From positions 248,001-312,000 of the forward strand of contig NZ_FOSQ01000001.1 in the NCBI RefSeq assembly GCF_900114315.1: a stretch of 64,000 bases of DNA. Reading direction: 5' to 3'. The stretch is from Falsiroseomonas stagni DSM 19981 (lineage in GTDB: Bacteria > Pseudomonadota > Alphaproteobacteria > Acetobacterales > Acetobacteraceae). Within the stretch, counting starts at the first letter, position 1. Every line of letters begins with the position of its first letter. The notes beneath the pieces are model-generated. The model made no database searches. It was not told the origin of the DNA and saw nothing but the letters and a program-made list of their open reading frames with translations. The translations under genes were made by a program, and so were the position numbers. This document shows, one piece after another, positions 44,105 through 53,600 of the stretch.

Positions 44105-45676
44105 TCAGCGCCGGCTGACGTTCCAGTAGACCGGCGCGGGCGGGTTCAGCAGGCCGGTCAGGTTCGCCCGATGGGCGCGCAGCTGGTACTGCACGCCGAT
44201 CGGGATGTAGGGCACCGTTTCCAGCGCGCGGGCCTGGATCTGGGCCGAGATCTCCCGCTTCCGCGCCTCATCCGGCGTGTCGGCGAAGGCGGCGCGGAGC
44301 CGCTCGATCTCCTCGTCGCAGGGCCAGCCGAACCACGCGCGATCGCAATTGGACCGCAGGCCGAGGTGGCTGACGGGCTCCATCATGTCGAGCCCGCCGG
44401 GGCCGGAGATGAAGACGCTCCAGCCGCCGCGCGCCACGGGTTCGCGGGACTGGCGGCGGGCGACCACCGTCGCCCAGTCCATCGCCTGCACATCGGTGCG
44501 CAGCCCGATGCTGCGGAACAGCTGGTCGGCGACAAGGGTGAAGGCGTTGATGTTGGTGTTCTCCGCGGCATTCAGGAACACCACGGGGGTGCCGTCATAC
44601 CCGCTTTCGCGCACCAGCTGCCGCGCGCGGTCCAGGTTCACCGCCGGCCAGCCCATCGTGGAATGGAACGGGGAGGAGCAGACATAGAAGCTGTTGCAGA
44701 CCCGCCCCTGGGAGGGATCGGTCGTGACGGCATTCAGGAAATCCTGGCCGTTCACCGCATGCAGCAACGCCTGGCGAAGGCGGGGATTGTTGAAGGGCGG
44801 CTGCGTTGTGTTGAGGCGGATCTGCTGCGCGACGCCCAGCTCATCCTGGTTCGCCACCGTGATGTTGCGGTCGCGCCGCAGCACGGACAGCAGGTCGGCG
44901 GGGATGTCCTCCGCGATGTCGATCTCGCCCTTGCGCAGCGCGTCGATCGCCGTCGACTGGTCGGGCATGATCAGCCATTCGACGCGGTCGAAGCGCGCCG
45001 TGCGGCCACCGGAAAGCCCGGCGGCGGGCTCGCTCCGCGGGCGGTAGCCGGCGTGGCGGGCGAAGACCAGGCGGTCGCCCGCGCGCCATTCGTTGGCAAC
45101 GAAGCGATAGGGGCCACTGCCCAGCACTTCCGGCACCGGGCGGTTCGCCGGCGTCTGCGCCAGGCGTTCCGGCATGATGAAGGGCACCGGCGCGCCGGGC
45201 TTGCCCAGCGCCTCCAGCACCATGCCCCAGGGCGTGTTGAGCGTCAGGGTGAAGGCGTTCGCGCCCTCCGCCTCGAACACCGCGCCACGCGCGATCAGCT
45301 GCTGGCCGAGCCCGTCATTCTGCGCCCAGCGGCGGAGCGAGGCGACGACATCGGCGGCGGTGACGGGTGAGCCGTCCTGGAACACCAGGCCTTCCCGCAG
45401 CCGGAAGCGCCAGACCCGGCCGCCCTCCAGCACCTCATGGCTCTCCGCCATCTGCGGGCGGATGCGCAGCTGGTCATCCACGGCGAAGAGCGTGTCATAG
45501 ACCATGTAGCCCATGTTGCGGGCCATGCTGTCGGAACCCAGATGCGGGTCCGTGATGCGGACATCGCCGGAAGGCTTCACGCGCAGCGTGGATTGCGCCG
45601 CGACAGGGCCGGCCAGGGGGCCAGCGAGTGCCGTGGCGGCCAGCAGGGCCAGCGCCAGGGTGACGGGCTTCTTCAT
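44105..45676 (-). CDS. ABC transporter substrate-binding protein, SBP_bac_5 family
   Basis: 523 residues from ATG 45676, with GGAGGAAGAACG just before it. A signal peptide (TLALALLAATALAGPLAGPV, cleaved near AAQ) precedes the family 5 solute-binding fold (MAESHEVLEGGRVWRFRLRE, GLVFQDGSPVTAADVVASLR). These proteins bind peptides, opines, nickel or similar ligands in the periplasm. No permease or ATPase genes are adjacent; the only neighbour is a ROK regulator 19 bases upstream on the same strand, suggesting a sugar- or glycoside-linked signal. Transporter genes may lie elsewhere. Confidence 0.9.
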   Translation of the reverse strand: MKKPVTLALALLAATALAGPLAGPVAAQSTLRVKPSGDVRITDPHLGSDSMARNMGYMVYDTLFAVDDQLRIRPQMAESHEVLEGGRVWRFRLREGLVFQDGSPVTAADVVASLRRWAQNDGLGQQLIARGAVFEAEGANAFTLTLNTPWGMVLEALGKPGAPVPFIMPERLAQTPANRPVPEVLGSGPYRFVANEWRAGDRLVFARHAGYRPRSEPAAGLSGGRTARFDRVEWLIMPDQSTAIDALRKGEIDIAEDIPADLLSVLRRDRNITVANQDELGVAQQIRLNTTQPPFNNPRLRQALLHAVNGQDFLNAVTTDPSQGRVCNSFYVCSSPFHSTMGWPAVNLDRARQLVRESGYDGTPVVFLNAAENTNINAFTLVADQLFRSIGLRTDVQAMDWATVVARRQSREPVARGGWSVFISGPGGLDMMEPVSHLGLRSNCDRAWFGWPCDEEIERLRAAFADTPDEARKREISAQIQARALETVPYIPIGVQYQLRAHRANLTGLLNPPAPVYWNVSRR

Positions 45677-45695
45677 CGTTCTTCCTCCTCCAGGA

Positions 45696-46868
45696 TCAGC
45701 CGGCCAGGCGGGCCGGGGCGTTGTCGTCGGGCCGCGCAAGCCCGCCCTGGCGCACCAGGGCATGCACGGCATAGGCAAGGGCGGCGGCGGGTTCCTGGCC
45801 AATGGCGGGCGCGATGAAGCGGATGGCGCGCGCGCCGCCGCCGAACAGGCTCCGGCCCATCCCCTCCGCCACCGCATCGCGCATCGCCGGCGGCAGCGCG
45901 GCGGGCCAGCCGCAGAGCACCACCTGCGTGGCGGGCATCAGGTTCAGCGCATTGCCGATGACGAGGCCCACGCGGAACAGCGCCTGGCGGATCGCCGCTT
46001 CCCGCCGCGCCGTCATCCGCACCAGGGAAGGCCATTCGGCACCGGCGGCGACCAGGGCCGCTTCCTCCACCCCGCAGAGCAGCGCCAGCGCCACGGTGGA
46101 GGCGCTGGCCTCCAGGCAGCCGCGATGGCCGCAGCGGCAGGCATCGCCGGTGGGGTCGAGTACCACGTGCCCGATCTCGATCGGCTGGATCGGGTCCGCC
46201 GCCGTCACCGCCTCCACCCAGGCGCCGCCGACGCCATGGCCGAGATAGACGAACAGATGCCGGGCCTCGACCGGCTGCGCGCCGCGCCCATGCAGGTGCA
46301 CGGCGGCCAGCGCGGCCACCGTGTTGGCGATGGCGATGGGCACGCCGGGAAAGGCTTTCGTCAGTACGGCTTCCAGGCGTCCGGGATCGACCGGCAGGAT
46401 CGGGTTGGGCGCGGCGCCATGGCCGGGAATGGACACCGCGATCTGCCGGGGCGGGGCACCCGCGCGGGCACACCAGCCCTGGAGTTCCGCGATGGCATCG
46501 GCGATGGCGGTGTCGACCGCCGCCGGGCTGCTGCCCGCGGGCAGGGCGAGGCGCGCACTGCCATCGACCTCACCCCCCAGGGTCGCCAGCCCCACGCCCA
46601 GCCGGTCATTGGCGAATTCCAGCCCGGCCACGCGCTGATCCTTGCGCAGCGTAACCATGGCGCTGGGCCCGCCGGGATAGGGCGCGGGCCGGCGCACCTC
46701 CTCCACCAGCTTCTCCTCCCGCAGCTCGGCCAGGATGCGGGAGATACTGGCCTCGGTGAGCCGGCATTCCGCGGCCAGGCGCGGCCGGAACAGGCCATCG
46801 CTGGCAAGCAGCCGGCCGAGGATGGCGGCGCGCGTCTGGCGGCGGGAACGCGGTGGCTCGGACATCAT
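45696..46868 (-). CDS. ROK-family transcriptional regulator
   Basis: 390 residues. N-terminal winged HTH (LLASDGLFRPRLAAECRLTE, ASISRILAELREEKLVEE) and a C-terminal ROK kinase-like domain with GHGVGG, the zinc-binding CRCGHRGCLEASAS and PAIG. This is the NagC/XylR repressor type, which responds to a sugar or sugar phosphate. It starts the short operon with the binding protein gene. A partial palindrome TACTTAGAGTA lies 37 bases upstream of its start and may be its own operator. Confidence 0.92.
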   Translation of the reverse strand: MMSEPPRSRRQTRAAILGRLLASDGLFRPRLAAECRLTEASISRILAELREEKLVEEVRRPAPYPGGPSAMVTLRKDQRVAGLEFANDRLGVGLATLGGEVDGSARLALPAGSSPAAVDTAIADAIAELQGWCARAGAPPRQIAVSIPGHGAAPNPILPVDPGRLEAVLTKAFPGVPIAIANTVAALAAVHLHGRGAQPVEARHLFVYLGHGVGGAWVEAVTAADPIQPIEIGHVVLDPTGDACRCGHRGCLEASASTVALALLCGVEEAALVAAGAEWPSLVRMTARREAAIRQALFRVGLVIGNALNLMPATQVVLCGWPAALPPAMRDAVAEGMGRSLFGGGARAIRFIAPAIGQEPAAALAYAVHALVRQGGLARPDDNAPARLAG

Positions 46869-46904
46869 CCTTCCCTCGCCCGGGCCATGGCCGGGGCTGA
46901 TTCG

Positions 46905-46915
46905 TACTTAGAGTA
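46905..46915. promoter_or_regulatory. candidate ROK operator
   Basis: TACTTAGAGTA is a TACT-N3-AGTA inverted repeat in the AT-richer gap before the ROK gene. ROK repressors usually bind such repeats in their own promoters. Only one copy was found. Confidence 0.35.
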
Positions 46916-46925
46916 AGGATCAACC

Positions 46926-46955
46926 CAAAAGAAAGGCGGCGTCAACGCCGCCCTT
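46926..46955 (-). terminator. rho-independent terminator after the GAF gene
   Basis: GGCGGCG (46935-46941) and CGCCGCC (46946-46952) form a stem with TCAA loop. Read on the minus strand, the stem is followed by TTTCTTTT. It lies 24 bases beyond the stop of the GAF gene and ends the DctP-GAF transcript before the ROK promoter. Confidence 0.8.
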
Positions 46956-46975
46956 CCGCTCAGCCCCCTTTACGA

Positions 46976-47596
46976 TCAGCCTTGGGCGTCCACCCCTTCC
47001 CGGTCCACCCGATAGGCATCCGCGGGGTCCGCATTCGCCGCCAGCCAGGCCGGCCCGCCCTTGGCGATCCAGCAGCCCGCCGCGATGCGCGACGCCGCGA
47101 CGATGATGGAGAGATCGACCGGCCGCATCGTGTGCCGCGCCTGCGCGGCCATGATGAGCTGCCCGTGGAACGCGCCCTCCCACATGATGGGCGCGAAGAT
47201 GGTGGAGCCCATGCGCGACGTCTTCAGGTATTGCCGGAAGGTCCCGTGCTCATCTGTGTTCTCCAGCAGCAGCTTGGACCGGTTGGCATAGACCCAGCCG
47301 GGATGACCGCCATCGATCGGCACCATCAGCCGCCGCTGTTCCGGCGGAAAACCCAGGCTTCCCACCAGCATGTGGTAGCGCCGGTCCGGCAACACGAAGA
47401 AGGCACCGGCGACGAAATACTGCCGCTCCCCCTCCTTCAGCGCGCCGGGCTTCAGATGTGCCTCCCGGTCCCCCAGCAGGTCGAAGCAGCCGCGCGCCAG
47501 GGCCTGCATGGCCTCCTCCGGCCCTGGCGCATCCAGCGCCTCCGCCCCCGCTTTCTCCAGCATCGAGAGGCCGGCCTGCAGCAGGTCCATGCTCAC
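46976..47596 (-). CDS. GAF-domain protein
   Basis: 206 residues. The text FFVLPDRRYHMLVGSLGFPP, QRRLMVPIDGGHPGWVYANR and STIFAPIMWEGAFHGQLIMA matches a GAF sensor domain that fills most of the protein; there is no output domain. The start overlaps the DctP stop by four bases, so it is translated with the TRAP binding protein. A stand-alone GAF protein may sense the transported acid or a related small molecule. A strong terminator follows. Confidence 0.8.
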   Translation of the reverse strand: MSMDLLQAGLSMLEKAGAEALDAPGPEEAMQALARGCFDLLGDREAHLKPGALKEGERQYFVAGAFFVLPDRRYHMLVGSLGFPPEQRRLMVPIDGGHPGWVYANRSKLLLENTDEHGTFRQYLKTSRMGSTIFAPIMWEGAFHGQLIMAAQARHTMRPVDLSIIVAASRIAAGCWIAKGGPAWLAANADPADAYRVDREGVDAQG

Positions 47597-48594
47597 AGCG
47601 CCTGGATGCGGCGGACCAGCGCGCGCCCGTCATTCCCCGCGCGTTCGCAGCGCTGGTACCAGTTGTCGAACACCGCCTCCACATTCGCGGGCGCGAACAT
47701 CTTCGCGATTTCCTCCGGCGGCGCCACGTAGTGGTTCATGCCGGAGCTGACCAGGCGCTGAATCGCCGCCGCGCTGAAGGGCGCGTGGTTGGCGAAGTGC
47801 TCATCCTCGATCTTGCGGAACTCCGCCTGCACGACGGGCTTCAGCGCATCCGGCAGGCGTTGCCACACTTGCGCGTTCACCACGAGCGACCAGGGCACGA
47901 TGGTCCCGATGCGCCACGTCGAGAAATCCTTCGTGACGTTGTGGAAGCCGAAGCCGCCGGCGGTCCCGACGCTGGTCATCACCAGATCCACGATGCCGCG
48001 CTGCAGCGCGGGTACGATCTCCCCGAAGGGCACCGGCGTCGGCGCCGCGCCGATCTTCTGCATCAGCGCGCCGGCTTCGGTGTTGTGGACGCGCACCTTC
48101 TTGCCGGCGAAATCCGCCACGGTGCGGAGCGGCGCGCGGGAGATGATGCACTGGTCCTCGAACACACCGGTCGCGAGCTGGACGGAGCGGTAGCGGTCCC
48201 GCCAGACCTTCGCCATCTCCTCCCGCAGCAGCGGGTCGAGCATCGTCTGGTAGCGCGCGACATCGGTGATGAGGCCGGGGAGGTGCCCGAAATTGATGTA
48301 GGGCGCTTCGGCCGACAGCCATGGGGAGACGGCGAAGCTGCCATCGAGCCGCCCATCCCGCACCGCCGCGGGCTGCTCCGGCCCCGCCACCAGCGTGTCG
48401 TAGAGCTCGATCGTCAGCCGCCCGCCAGTGGCCTGCGCGATGCGCGCGGCGGAAGGGCGCAGCGTCTCCACATAGGAGCTGCCGGTGGCGTTCACGAAGC
48501 CGATATTCCAGCGGATGGGGGCCTGGGCCAGCGCCGGGGCGGCAAGCCCTGCACCCAGCGAGGACACCATCAAGCCGCGTCGCGTGACCATCAT
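47593..48594 (-). CDS. TRAP transporter substrate-binding protein, DctP family
   Basis: 333 residues from ATG 48594, after AAGGGGGCG. Tat/Sec-like signal (VTRRGLMVSSLGAGLAAPAL), then the DctP fold with GGRLTIELYDTLVAGPEQPA, KKVRVHNTEAGALMQKIG and TPVPFGEIVPALQRGIVDLV. It binds an organic anion in the periplasm and delivers it to the DctQM permease. It is divergent from the DctQM gene across 64 bases that carry a 14-bp palindrome. The arginine near the ligand site (KVRV) suggests a carboxylate ligand. Confidence 0.93.
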   Translation of the reverse strand: MMVTRRGLMVSSLGAGLAAPALAQAPIRWNIGFVNATGSSYVETLRPSAARIAQATGGRLTIELYDTLVAGPEQPAAVRDGRLDGSFAVSPWLSAEAPYINFGHLPGLITDVARYQTMLDPLLREEMAKVWRDRYRSVQLATGVFEDQCIISRAPLRTVADFAGKKVRVHNTEAGALMQKIGAAPTPVPFGEIVPALQRGIVDLVMTSVGTAGGFGFHNVTKDFSTWRIGTIVPWSLVVNAQVWQRLPDALKPVVQAEFRKIEDEHFANHAPFSAAAIQRLVSSGMNHYVAPPEEIAKMFAPANVEAVFDNWYQRCERAGNDGRALVRRIQAL

Positions 48595-48606
48595 CGCCCC
48601 CTTGTC

Positions 48607-48620
48607 TTTGTCCGGACAAA
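48607..48620. promoter_or_regulatory. 14-bp palindromic operator between TRAP genes
   Basis: TTTGTCCGGACAAA is a perfect palindrome in the gap between dctP and dctQM. Its TTGTCCGGACAA core fits the T-N-GT-N-AC-N-A style of GntR/FadR-type operators. It is placed to control both divergent transcripts at once. No GntR gene is in the window. Confidence 0.6.
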
Positions 48621-48658
48621 TCTTCACGCTGCCGCTTCATTGCTGTCAAGCGCGGGGA

Positions 48659-50704
48659 ATGATGCGGGATCACGGTGGCACCCAAGCGGAATCGGCAACG
48701 CTCGGCGCGCGCGGGGCGCGGTTTCTCTGCCAGGCGATGATGGTCGTTGCCGTGGCGGGCGTGGTCGCGATGGCGCTGTCCACCACCTATGACGTCGGCG
48801 TGCGCTACGTCTTCAACGCACCAACGGTCTGGGCGACGGAGCTCAGCACCTATTTCCTCATCGCCACCATCTTCCTCGGCGCCGGTGCCACGCATCTCGC
48901 CGGCGCCAATGTGCGCGTTGAGTTCCTGCCCAACCTGCTGCGCGATGCGGCGCGGCGGGATGTGGAGATCGCCTGCGCCTGGGTCGGGCTGCTGATCGCG
49001 CTGCTGGCCGCGTGGCAATCGGCCCTGATGGTGGCGTCGGATTATGTGAACGAGGCGCGGGTCTTCTCCCTGCTGCTGACGCCGACCTGGATGCCGAAGC
49101 TGCCCATCGCCATCGGCCTCGGCGGCCTGGTGCTGGCGCTGCTGGTGGAGATCGAGACGCTGTCGGCGCATCTCCCGCGCTGGCGGCGCGCGCTGCCCTA
49201 TGGGCTGGTGCTGGCGCTCGCCATCCTGCTTCTGGCCTTCGGGCGCGACGTGCCGATGAGCGGCATCGGCCGCTTCGACCTCGGCAGCGTCATTGCGCTG
49301 CTGGCCGTGATGGCAGGTGGCTTCGTCGCGGGACTGCGGCCGGGGCTGATGACGGCAGGCGGGTTGCTGGGCAGCATCGCGCTGTTCGCCATGGCCAAGG
49401 ATTGGGGCACGGGCACGCTGGCGCTGCTGCTCTTTGCCGGCATCGCGGCCTTCCTGGCGACGGGGCTGCGCATCGCCTTCGCCCTCGCGCTGGTCGGGCT
49501 GCTGGCGATCTACTTCCTGCTGCCTATGCCCTTCCCGATGACCATCGCGGAACGCGCCTGGTCCGGCGTCAACAGCTTCTCCCTCACCGCCGTGCCGCTC
49601 TATGTGCTGATGGGCGCGCTGCTGGTGCGCAGCCGGCTCTCGGACGAATTGTTCGTCGTCATGGCGCGCGTCCTGGCCCCGCTGCCGGGCGGCCTCGCCC
49701 ATGCGGCGACGGCGGGCTGCGGCATCTTCGCCGCCGTCTCCGGATCCTCCGTCGCCACCGCCGCGACAGTCGGTTCCGTGGCATGTCCTGAGATGACGCG
49801 AAGGCGCTACAGCCCCGCGCTCGCCTATGGCAGCGTCGCGGCGGGCGGCACGCTCGGCATCCTCATCCCACCCAGCGTGCCGATGATCATCTACGCCACC
49901 ACCGTCGGCGTTTCGGTCGTGGAGCTGTTCCTGGCCGGCATCCTGCCCGGCATCCTGATGATGCTGCTGTTCATGGGCGTGATCCTGGCCTGGGTCTGGC
50001 TCCGGCCGCAGGACGCGCCGGCGATCCGGCGCGGCGAAGGCCCGGCCCTGACGCGCGACAGCCTGGTGGATAGCGGCCTGGTGCTGCTGCTGATCCTGAT
50101 GGTGATCGGGTCGCTCTATGGCGGGCTCGCCACCGCATCGGAGACAGGCGCCATCGGCGCTGCCGCCGCCTTCGTCTTCGCGGCGCTGCGCGGCCGCCTT
50201 TCCCGCCCGATGCTCCGGGCCTGCCTGGAGGAGACGGTGGTCGTCACCTCCTTCATCTTCATCATCGTCGTCGGCGCCAACATCCTGTCCTACGGCTTCG
50301 ACTTCTTGAAGGTCTCGCAGCAGGTGATGACGCTGGCGACCGGGGCCGGGCTGGATCGCTGGACGGTCTTCCTGGCCATCATCCTGGTCTATGTGATCCT
50401 CGGCATGTTCCTCGACAGCATCTCCATGCTGGTGCTGACGCTGCCGGTGGTCTTTCCCGTCACCCAGGCGCTGGGCTTCGATCCCATCTGGATGGGCGTG
50501 ATCCTGGTCATCATGGCGGAGGTCGGGCTGATCACGCCGCCGGTCGGCATGAACCTGTTCGTCCTGCAGGGCATCGGCAAGGATGTGGCGCTGCGCACCA
50601 TCGCCATCGGCGCGCTGCCCTTCCTGGGGGCGATGATGGTGACGGTGCTGCTGCTCTGCCTGCTGCCCTCCATCGCGCTGGTGCTGCCGGCGATGATGAA
50701 GTGA
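48659..50704 (+). CDS. fused TRAP transporter permease, DctQM
   Basis: 681 residues from ATG 48659. Residues about 20-170 are the small DctQ part (four helices, e.g. TELSTYFLIATIFLGAGATH). The large DctM part follows (LPPSVPMIIYATTVGVSVVE-like text, IPPSVPMIIYA, FLAGILPG, GLITPPVGMNLFVLQGI). In two-gene systems these are separate; here they form one polypeptide of about 16 membrane helices. Na+-driven uptake of an organic acid together with the divergent DctP. Stop codon lies 6 bases from the convergent RidA gene. Confidence 0.93.
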   Translation: MMRDHGGTQAESATLGARGARFLCQAMMVVAVAGVVAMALSTTYDVGVRYVFNAPTVWATELSTYFLIATIFLGAGATHLAGANVRVEFLPNLLRDAARRDVEIACAWVGLLIALLAAWQSALMVASDYVNEARVFSLLLTPTWMPKLPIAIGLGGLVLALLVEIETLSAHLPRWRRALPYGLVLALAILLLAFGRDVPMSGIGRFDLGSVIALLAVMAGGFVAGLRPGLMTAGGLLGSIALFAMAKDWGTGTLALLLFAGIAAFLATGLRIAFALALVGLLAIYFLLPMPFPMTIAERAWSGVNSFSLTAVPLYVLMGALLVRSRLSDELFVVMARVLAPLPGGLAHAATAGCGIFAAVSGSSVATAATVGSVACPEMTRRRYSPALAYGSVAAGGTLGILIPPSVPMIIYATTVGVSVVELFLAGILPGILMMLLFMGVILAWVWLRPQDAPAIRRGEGPALTRDSLVDSGLVLLLILMVIGSLYGGLATASETGAIGAAAAFVFAALRGRLSRPMLRACLEETVVVTSFIFIIVVGANILSYGFDFLKVSQQVMTLATGAGLDRWTVFLAIILVYVILGMFLDSISMLVLTLPVVFPVTQALGFDPIWMGVILVIMAEVGLITPPVGMNLFVLQGIGKDVALRTIAIGALPFLGAMMVTVLLLCLLPSIALVLPAMMK

Positions 50705-50710
50705 ACACCA

Positions 50711-51100
50711 TCACTCATCGATGACGGCGATCGCCTCCATCTCGATCATGAAGTCGGGATGGGTCAACCGCTGCACCTGCACGCCCGTGCTGGCCGGGGG
50801 ATGGCCGGCGAAGAACTCCTCCCGCACCGCCCAGGCTTCCGGCGCGCGGGACATGTCGGTCATGAAGGCGGTCAGCTTCACGATGTGGCGCAGATCACCC
50901 CCGGCTGCGCGAAGCACCGATTGCAGATTGGCGATCACCTGCCGCGTCTGTGCCGCCATGTCGCCCTTGCCGATGACAGTCCCCGCCGCATCGCGTGACA
51001 ATTGTCCGGAGACGAAGACCATGCCGTTCACCTTCACGGCCTGGCTGAAGAAGTTCGGCGTCGGCGCGCATTCCGCCGACTTCACAACCTCACGCGGCAT
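50711..51100 (-). CDS. RidA/YjgF family protein
   Basis: 129 residues. NFFSQAVKVNGMVFVSGQLS, AQTRQVIANLQSVLRAAGGD and HPDFMIEMEAIAVID are the RidA pattern. RidA proteins hydrolyse reactive enamine/imine intermediates of amino acid catabolism. The usual active-site arginine near the C-terminus is not obvious (the text before HPDF is VQVQRLT), so this may belong to a group with a different role. Convergent with dctQM and divergent from the next binding-protein gene, 38 bases away. Confidence 0.9.
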   Translation of the reverse strand: MPREVVKSAECAPTPNFFSQAVKVNGMVFVSGQLSRDAAGTVIGKGDMAAQTRQVIANLQSVLRAAGGDLRHIVKLTAFMTDMSRAPEAWAVREEFFAGHPPASTGVQVQRLTHPDFMIEMEAIAVIDE

Positions 51101-51138
51101 CCACTAGGCTCCTTCAAGGGGAAACGAGGCATCATCGC

Positions 51139-52647
51139 ATGAAATCCGCAGGCCGCATCATCGCCGCCGCGCTGCTGGCCGCAACACCGGCGCTGGCACA
51201 GCCCGCCGGCACGCTGCGCATCGGCCTGGCTTCGGACATCGACACGCTCGATCCCGTGCTGTCCAACACCATCGCGGGCCGCAGCGTGCTGACGGCGCTG
51301 TGCGACAAGCTGCTCGACGTCGATGAGAACCTGAACTTCATCCCGCGCCTCGCGGAACGCTGGGCCTGGAGCGAGGATCGCCGCGCGCTGACCCTGACCT
51401 TGCGTGCCGGCGCCACCTTCCATGACGGCACGAAGGTGGATGCGGAGGCCGTGCGCTTCAGCCTGGCCCGCGCCGCCACCCTGCCTTCATCGCGCCGCCG
51501 CAGCGAGATCGCAGAGATCAGCGCCATCGAGGTGACGGATGCGCGCACGGTCGTGCTGCGCCTCTCCGCCCCCTCCGCGCCGCTGCTGGCGCAGCTCGCG
51601 GATCGCGCGGGGATGGTGATGTCGCCGACCGCGGTGCAGGCCGCCGGCAATGATTTCGCCCGCGCGCCCATCTGCTCCGGCCCCTTCGCCTTCGCGGCCC
51701 AGGTGCCGCAGGAACGCATCGATCTTCGGCGCTTCCCCGGCCATTGGAACGCGGCCGAGGTGAAGGTGGAGAATGTCAGCTTCCGCCCCATTCCCGACAG
51801 CACCGTGCGCATCCTGAACCTGCGATCCGGCACGCTGGATCTGGTGGAACGCGTCGCGGCCAATGATGTCGCGCCGCTCCGCCGCGACACCCGGCTGCGC
51901 TATGCAGAGGCAAGGGGCTTCGGCTTCACCTCCATCATCGCCAATGTCGGCAACGGTCCGCGCGCCCAGAACCCCTTCGGCCAGGATGCAAGGCTGCGCC
52001 AGGCCTTTGACCTGGCGCTGGATCGTGACGCGTTGAACCAGGTGGTGTTCGAGGGCGCGAACACCCCCGGCAACCAGCCCATCCCACCTGGCAGCCCCTT
52101 CTACGCGCCTTCCTTCCCCATGGCGCCGCGCGATGTCGCGGCCGCGCGCCGCCTGCTGGCGGAAGCCGGCCAGCCCGGCCCGCAGGTCACGATGCTGGTC
52201 CCCAACACCCCCGAATTTCGCCAGATGGCGGAGGTGATGCAGGCCATGGTGCGCGACGCCGGCTTCGACCTTCGCATCGAGGTGCGCGAACTCGCGACGG
52301 CCGCGGGGATGATGAATCGCGGCGAGTTCCAGGCCTTCCTTATCGGCTGGTCCGGCCGCGTCGACCCCGATGGCAACATCTTCGCCTTCAACCACTGCCG
52401 CGGTGCCAACAACGACAGCAAGTTCTGCGACCCGCGCGTGGATTCCGCGCTGGAAGCCGCCCGCGCCAGTGTCGATCCGGCAGAGCGCGCGCGCCACTAC
52501 GCGACGGCGCTGGGCATCGCGCTGCCCGACCGGCATCGCATCTACCTGGTGCATGAGGGCTGGCGCTTCGCCCATGCCACGCGCCTATCCGGTTTTCGCG
52601 CCCTTCCCGACGGAATCATGCGGCTTGAGGGTATTTCCCTCAATTAA
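51139..52647 (+). CDS. ABC transporter substrate-binding protein, SBP_bac_5 family
   Basis: 502 residues. Signal peptide (IIAAALLAATPALAQPAG), then RIGLASDIDTLDPVLSNTIA, NLNFIPRLAERWAWSEDRRA and FHDGTKVDAEAVRFSL, the family 5 signature. No permease genes adjoin; the divergent RidA gene hints at an amino acid, peptide or amine ligand. The stop codon TAA (52645-52647) overlaps the stop of the convergent TctC gene, so the two transcripts collide here. Confidence 0.9.
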   Translation: MKSAGRIIAAALLAATPALAQPAGTLRIGLASDIDTLDPVLSNTIAGRSVLTALCDKLLDVDENLNFIPRLAERWAWSEDRRALTLTLRAGATFHDGTKVDAEAVRFSLARAATLPSSRRRSEIAEISAIEVTDARTVVLRLSAPSAPLLAQLADRAGMVMSPTAVQAAGNDFARAPICSGPFAFAAQVPQERIDLRRFPGHWNAAEVKVENVSFRPIPDSTVRILNLRSGTLDLVERVAANDVAPLRRDTRLRYAEARGFGFTSIIANVGNGPRAQNPFGQDARLRQAFDLALDRDALNQVVFEGANTPGNQPIPPGSPFYAPSFPMAPRDVAAARRLLAEAGQPGPQVTMLVPNTPEFRQMAEVMQAMVRDAGFDLRIEVRELATAAGMMNRGEFQAFLIGWSGRVDPDGNIFAFNHCRGANNDSKFCDPRVDSALEAARASVDPAERARHYATALGIALPDRHRIYLVHEGWRFAHATRLSGFRALPDGIMRLEGISLN

Positions 52648-53600
52648 TCCAGCTTGATGCCCGTCCGCGCGCCGACCTCCGCCCACTCCCGCGTCTCCGT
52701 CGCCAGCAATTCCGAAAACTCCGCGGCGGAGGAGCCGACGACTTCCAACCCGGCCTCCAGCGCGCGGCGCCGGAAATCGGGAACGGAAGAAACTTCCCGG
52801 ATCGCGTCGCCCAGCACGGCGCGGATGGAATCCGGCGTCGCGACCGGCACCAGCACGCCGAACCAGGCGCTGGTGACGAAGCCCGGCACGCCGCTTTCCA
52901 CCAGCGTCGGCACCTCAGGCGCCAGCGCGGTGCGCGTGGGCGCACTGACGGCGATGAGCCGGGCGCTATCCCCACGGGATTGCGCCAGCGCCACCGGCAG
53001 GCTTTCGAACATCAGTTGCACCAGCCCCGCCGCGAGGTCCGGATAGACGGCGCCGCTGCCGCGATAGGGCACATGCACCATGTCCACCCCCGCGATCAGC
53101 TTCAGGCGCTCCGCCAGCAGATGCGTGGCCGACCCCGTGCCGCCGGAGGCGATGTTCAGCACCCCCGGCCGCGCCCGCGCCATGGCCAGCACCTGCGGCA
53201 GATCCACCATGCCAAGCCGAGGCGAGGCCAGCAGCCCATGCCAGGCCCGCATCACGAGGCTGACCGGCGCGAAATCGCGCGCGGGGTCATAGGGCAGCCG
53301 CCCCCGCAGCGCCGCCGCGATGGACAGCACGCCCGACGACCCCCATAGCAAGGTCAACCCATCCGGCGCCGCCTTCGCCACGCTGTCCGCGCCGATGGCT
53401 CCACCCGCGCCCGTCCGGTTCTCCACCACCACGGATTGCCCGAGCCTCTGCCCCAGCGGTTCCGCCAGAAGCCGCGCCGCGAGGTCCACGCTGCCGCCCG
53501 GTGCGAAGGGCACCACCAGCCGCAGCGGCCGCGACGGCGTCCAGGGCTGCGCCAGCGCCGGCGTCGCCAGCGTCGCCAGCAGCAGCGCGCGCCGCTTCAT
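52644..53600 (-). CDS. Bug/TctC tripartite tricarboxylate receptor
   Basis: 318 residues from ATG 53600, which overlaps the hydro-lyase beta stop (ATGA). Signal peptide (ALLLATLATPALAQPW), then RPLRLVVPFAPGGSVDLAAR, VVVENRTGAGGAIGADSVAK, the Bug core. TctC proteins are periplasmic receptors of carboxylates for TctAB permeases. Here it is the last gene of a hydro-lyase operon, so its ligand is probably the substrate of that enzyme (a tartrate- or fumarate-type acid). Confidence 0.93.
   Translation of the reverse strand: MKRRALLLATLATPALAQPWTPSRPLRLVVPFAPGGSVDLAARLLAEPLGQRLGQSVVVENRTGAGGAIGADSVAKAAPDGLTLLWGSSGVLSIAAALRGRLPYDPARDFAPVSLVMRAWHGLLASPRLGMVDLPQVLAMARARPGVLNIASGGTGSATHLLAERLKLIAGVDMVHVPYRGSGAVYPDLAAGLVQLMFESLPVALAQSRGDSARLIAVSAPTRTALAPEVPTLVESGVPGFVTSAWFGVLVPVATPDSIRAVLGDAIREVSSVPDFRRRALEAGLEVVGSSAAEFSELLATETREWAEVGARTGIKLD

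Noticed and set aside
47801-49702. 633-residue minus-strand frame across dctP and dctQM
   Set aside because: Mostly Gln/Arg/His run-on text, and it conflicts with two well-supported genes.
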